A stretch of 64,000 bases of DNA from Phytophthora quininea (taxonomy: Eukaryota; Oomycota; Peronosporomycetes; Peronosporales; Peronosporaceae). The notes beneath the pieces are model-generated. The model saw nothing but the letters and a program-made list of their open reading frames with translations, ran no database searches and was not told where the DNA came from. This document shows, one piece after another, positions 62,801 through 64,000 of the stretch. The stretch covers positions 124,001 through 188,000 of the forward strand of contig JAAVTG010000688.1 of assembly GCA_011947345.1 (NCBI GenBank), read 5' to 3'. Each line of letters begins with the position of its first letter. The first letter of the stretch is position 1. The position numbers and the translations under genes were made by a program.

Positions 62801-63866
62801 CTAGTTCTCAAGAACAACACGGTAGCGCACGCTTCCCTCTCGCACCATCGCGATGCCATCGTTCACCTTGCTCATAGGCATCTCCTGCACGATGGCGCGC
62901 ACGTTCTTCTTGGAAGCCAGCTCCAGCATGTCCTTGATGTCTTGGATGCTGCCAATGAGACTGCCCACCCACTTGATGCCTTTCGCCACAACGAGCATGG
63001 GGAGGCCTTCAGTTCATCGTTGGGGACGCCGACCATGATGAACGTGCCACGCTTCTTGACCAGAGTCAGGTACATGTTGTAGGGCATGTTGGTGGCGTCA
63101 GCTGTCAGCAGCAACACATTGACAGAGTTGACGGCTTTCTCGGCATCCTCCGGGTCGCTGAGGTTGTAGAACTCCTCAGCTCCAAGACCGCGAATCTCTT
63201 GTTCCTTGTTGGCGGAGCGAGAGAATGCGACGGGCGTGGCTCCAAGCGCCCGAATGAACTGGATGGCGAGGTGGCCCAGACCACCAATGCCGATCACGCC
63301 CACACGGTCGCCGGGCTTGACGTTCTTCTTCAGTGGCGCGTACACGGTGATGCCCGCGCACAGCAACGGTGCCGCCGCAGCCGACGGATGTTGTCCGGAA
63401 TCTTGAAGGTGAAATTGCTGTCGACACGCACGTAGTCGGCGTAGCCTCCGTAGGCGATGGCGCCGTCCTCGTACTTTGAGTTGTAGGTCAGCACCGCGCG
63501 GTCGCAGAACTCGACCTCACCATCCGCACACTCGTCGCACGGGTTGATAGGGTCCTTGTTCAGACAGGCCCACGCTTGGGCACCGACACCAACGCGATCG
63601 CCCACAGCGAGGTGCTTGACGTTGGCACCGACCACCGTCACTTCGCCAATGATCTCGTGGCCGAACACACACGGATAGATGGTCGGTCCCCAGCCGCTGT
63701 CGAGGCTGTGGATGTCCGTCCCGCAGATCCCGCAGTGCGAGATCTTGATCTCGACGTCGTCGGCACCGAGCGGGCGAGACTGGTACTGGAATGGCACGAT
63801 CTTGCCGGACTTCTCGAAGGCGGCGTACGCGTTCACAGTCCGTGGAGCAGTTGACGACTTGGACAT
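62801..63866 (-). CDS. Zinc alcohol dehydrogenase, CAD type (ADH copy 3)
   Basis: ATG 63866 (MSKSSTAPRTVNAYAAFEKS). Nearly identical to ADH copy 1 over most of its length, with differences concentrated in the structural-zinc loop (ACLNKDPINPCDECADGEVE) and the N-terminus. Catalytic zinc: CGICGTDIHS and GHEIIGEV; Rossmann GIGGLGHLAIQF. Frame breaks: a C lost near 63393 (NIP before the Ser-Ala-Ala run) and the same CCCC run as in copy 1 near 63000; with both, 355 residues ending in the TAG at 62801. The enzyme reduces aldehydes with NADPH in related fungi and plants; the actual substrate here is unknown. Confidence 0.9.
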
Positions 63867-63886
63867 CTTGGATTACCGTCGGGAAG

Positions 63887-63902
63887 GCAAATCGCAGAAT
63901 GA
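63887..63902 (-). promoter_or_regulatory. Oomycete core promoter (initiator plus flanking element) of ADH copy 3
   Basis: The minus strand reads TCATTCTGCGATTTGC: TCATTCT is a perfect YCAYTYY initiator and ATTTGC fits the flanking WTTTNC core. It lies about 20 bp before the ATG. Confidence 0.6.
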
Positions 63903-64000
63903 GAGAAAATGGCGACAGCAACCGGCTCGGCTGTCCTTGGGCTCACCTTACTCACCGTAAGCGTGATTGTGCTCGACGAAAATGAAGTCGGCGCCATTGC

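Noticed and set aside
26933..63866. Programmed ribosomal frameshifting as explanation for the frame breaks
   Set aside because: Breaks lie at different, non-slippery short runs in unrelated housekeeping genes and transposons; sequencing error explains them more simply.
1..64000. CRISPR arrays, tRNA or rRNA genes, bacterial origin
   Set aside because: No regularly spaced repeats, no recognised cloverleaf or rRNA segment, and spliceosomal introns throughout.

Overview
This window is nuclear DNA of an oomycete (stramenopile), most likely a Peronosporales/Phytophthora-type genome. The evidence is compact intron-poor or short-intron genes (introns of about 45 to 110 bp with GT..AG ends), GC-rich coding sequence, oomycete-type core promoter elements (YCAYTYY initiator, in places followed by an ATTTNC-like flanking element) 10 to 60 bp before start codons, and transposon families typical of these genomes. 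No rRNA, tRNA or CRISPR was recognised.

Layout. 1-5 kb: the end of an unknown gene and a decayed Ty1/copia retrotransposon (minus strand). 6.4-8.0 kb: a complete Tc1/mariner element with 223-bp inverted repeats and a dead transposase. 8.5-15.4 kb: host genes (ZIP metal transporter, two unrelated secreted proteins, RUS/DUF647 protein). 15.85-18.12 kb and 20.09-23.42 kb: two PIF/Harbinger DNA transposons, each with a Myb/SANT-like gene facing a DDE transposase gene. 24.7-38.2 kb: host genes (ankyrin-DHHC palmitoyltransferase, PH-kinase, GH1 beta-glucosidase, histidine phosphatase, ALG7/GPT, a PNUTS-like PP1 regulator). The GH1 gene is split by a 2.1-kb hAT element flanked by a perfect 8-bp target duplication. 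38.7-64 kb: an accessory region in which three unrelated families are duplicated and interleaved: secreted HExxHxxGxxD metalloprotease-like proteins (2), zinc alcohol dehydrogenases (3), and an unrecognised F-box-like family that I call the DLIAGFTP family (8 pieces: 2 near-complete, 2 broken, 4 relics). Single-copy genes sit among them: SLC37-type sugar-phosphate transporter, Tubby, ankyrin, SERAC1-like lipase and a pseudokinase.

A pattern that governs interpretation: nearly every otherwise well-conserved gene here is broken by one or two single-base losses (rarely gains) inside short homopolymers. Allowing for one base per break, reading frames and exon phases close exactly in about 17 genes, which points to sequencing or consensus error rather than mass pseudogenisation. 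A few lesions are not of this type and are probably real: catalytic Glu to Gly in the Tc1 transposase, a stop codon in the second Harbinger transposase, stop codons in metalloprotease A and in DLIAGFTP copy 1, and the hAT insertion in GH1.

The best candidates for something undescribed are the DLIAGFTP family with its precise truncations, the recent hAT knock-out of a GH1 gene, and the PNUTS-like protein that carries SILK and RVxF-like PP1 docking motifs at its very C-terminus.
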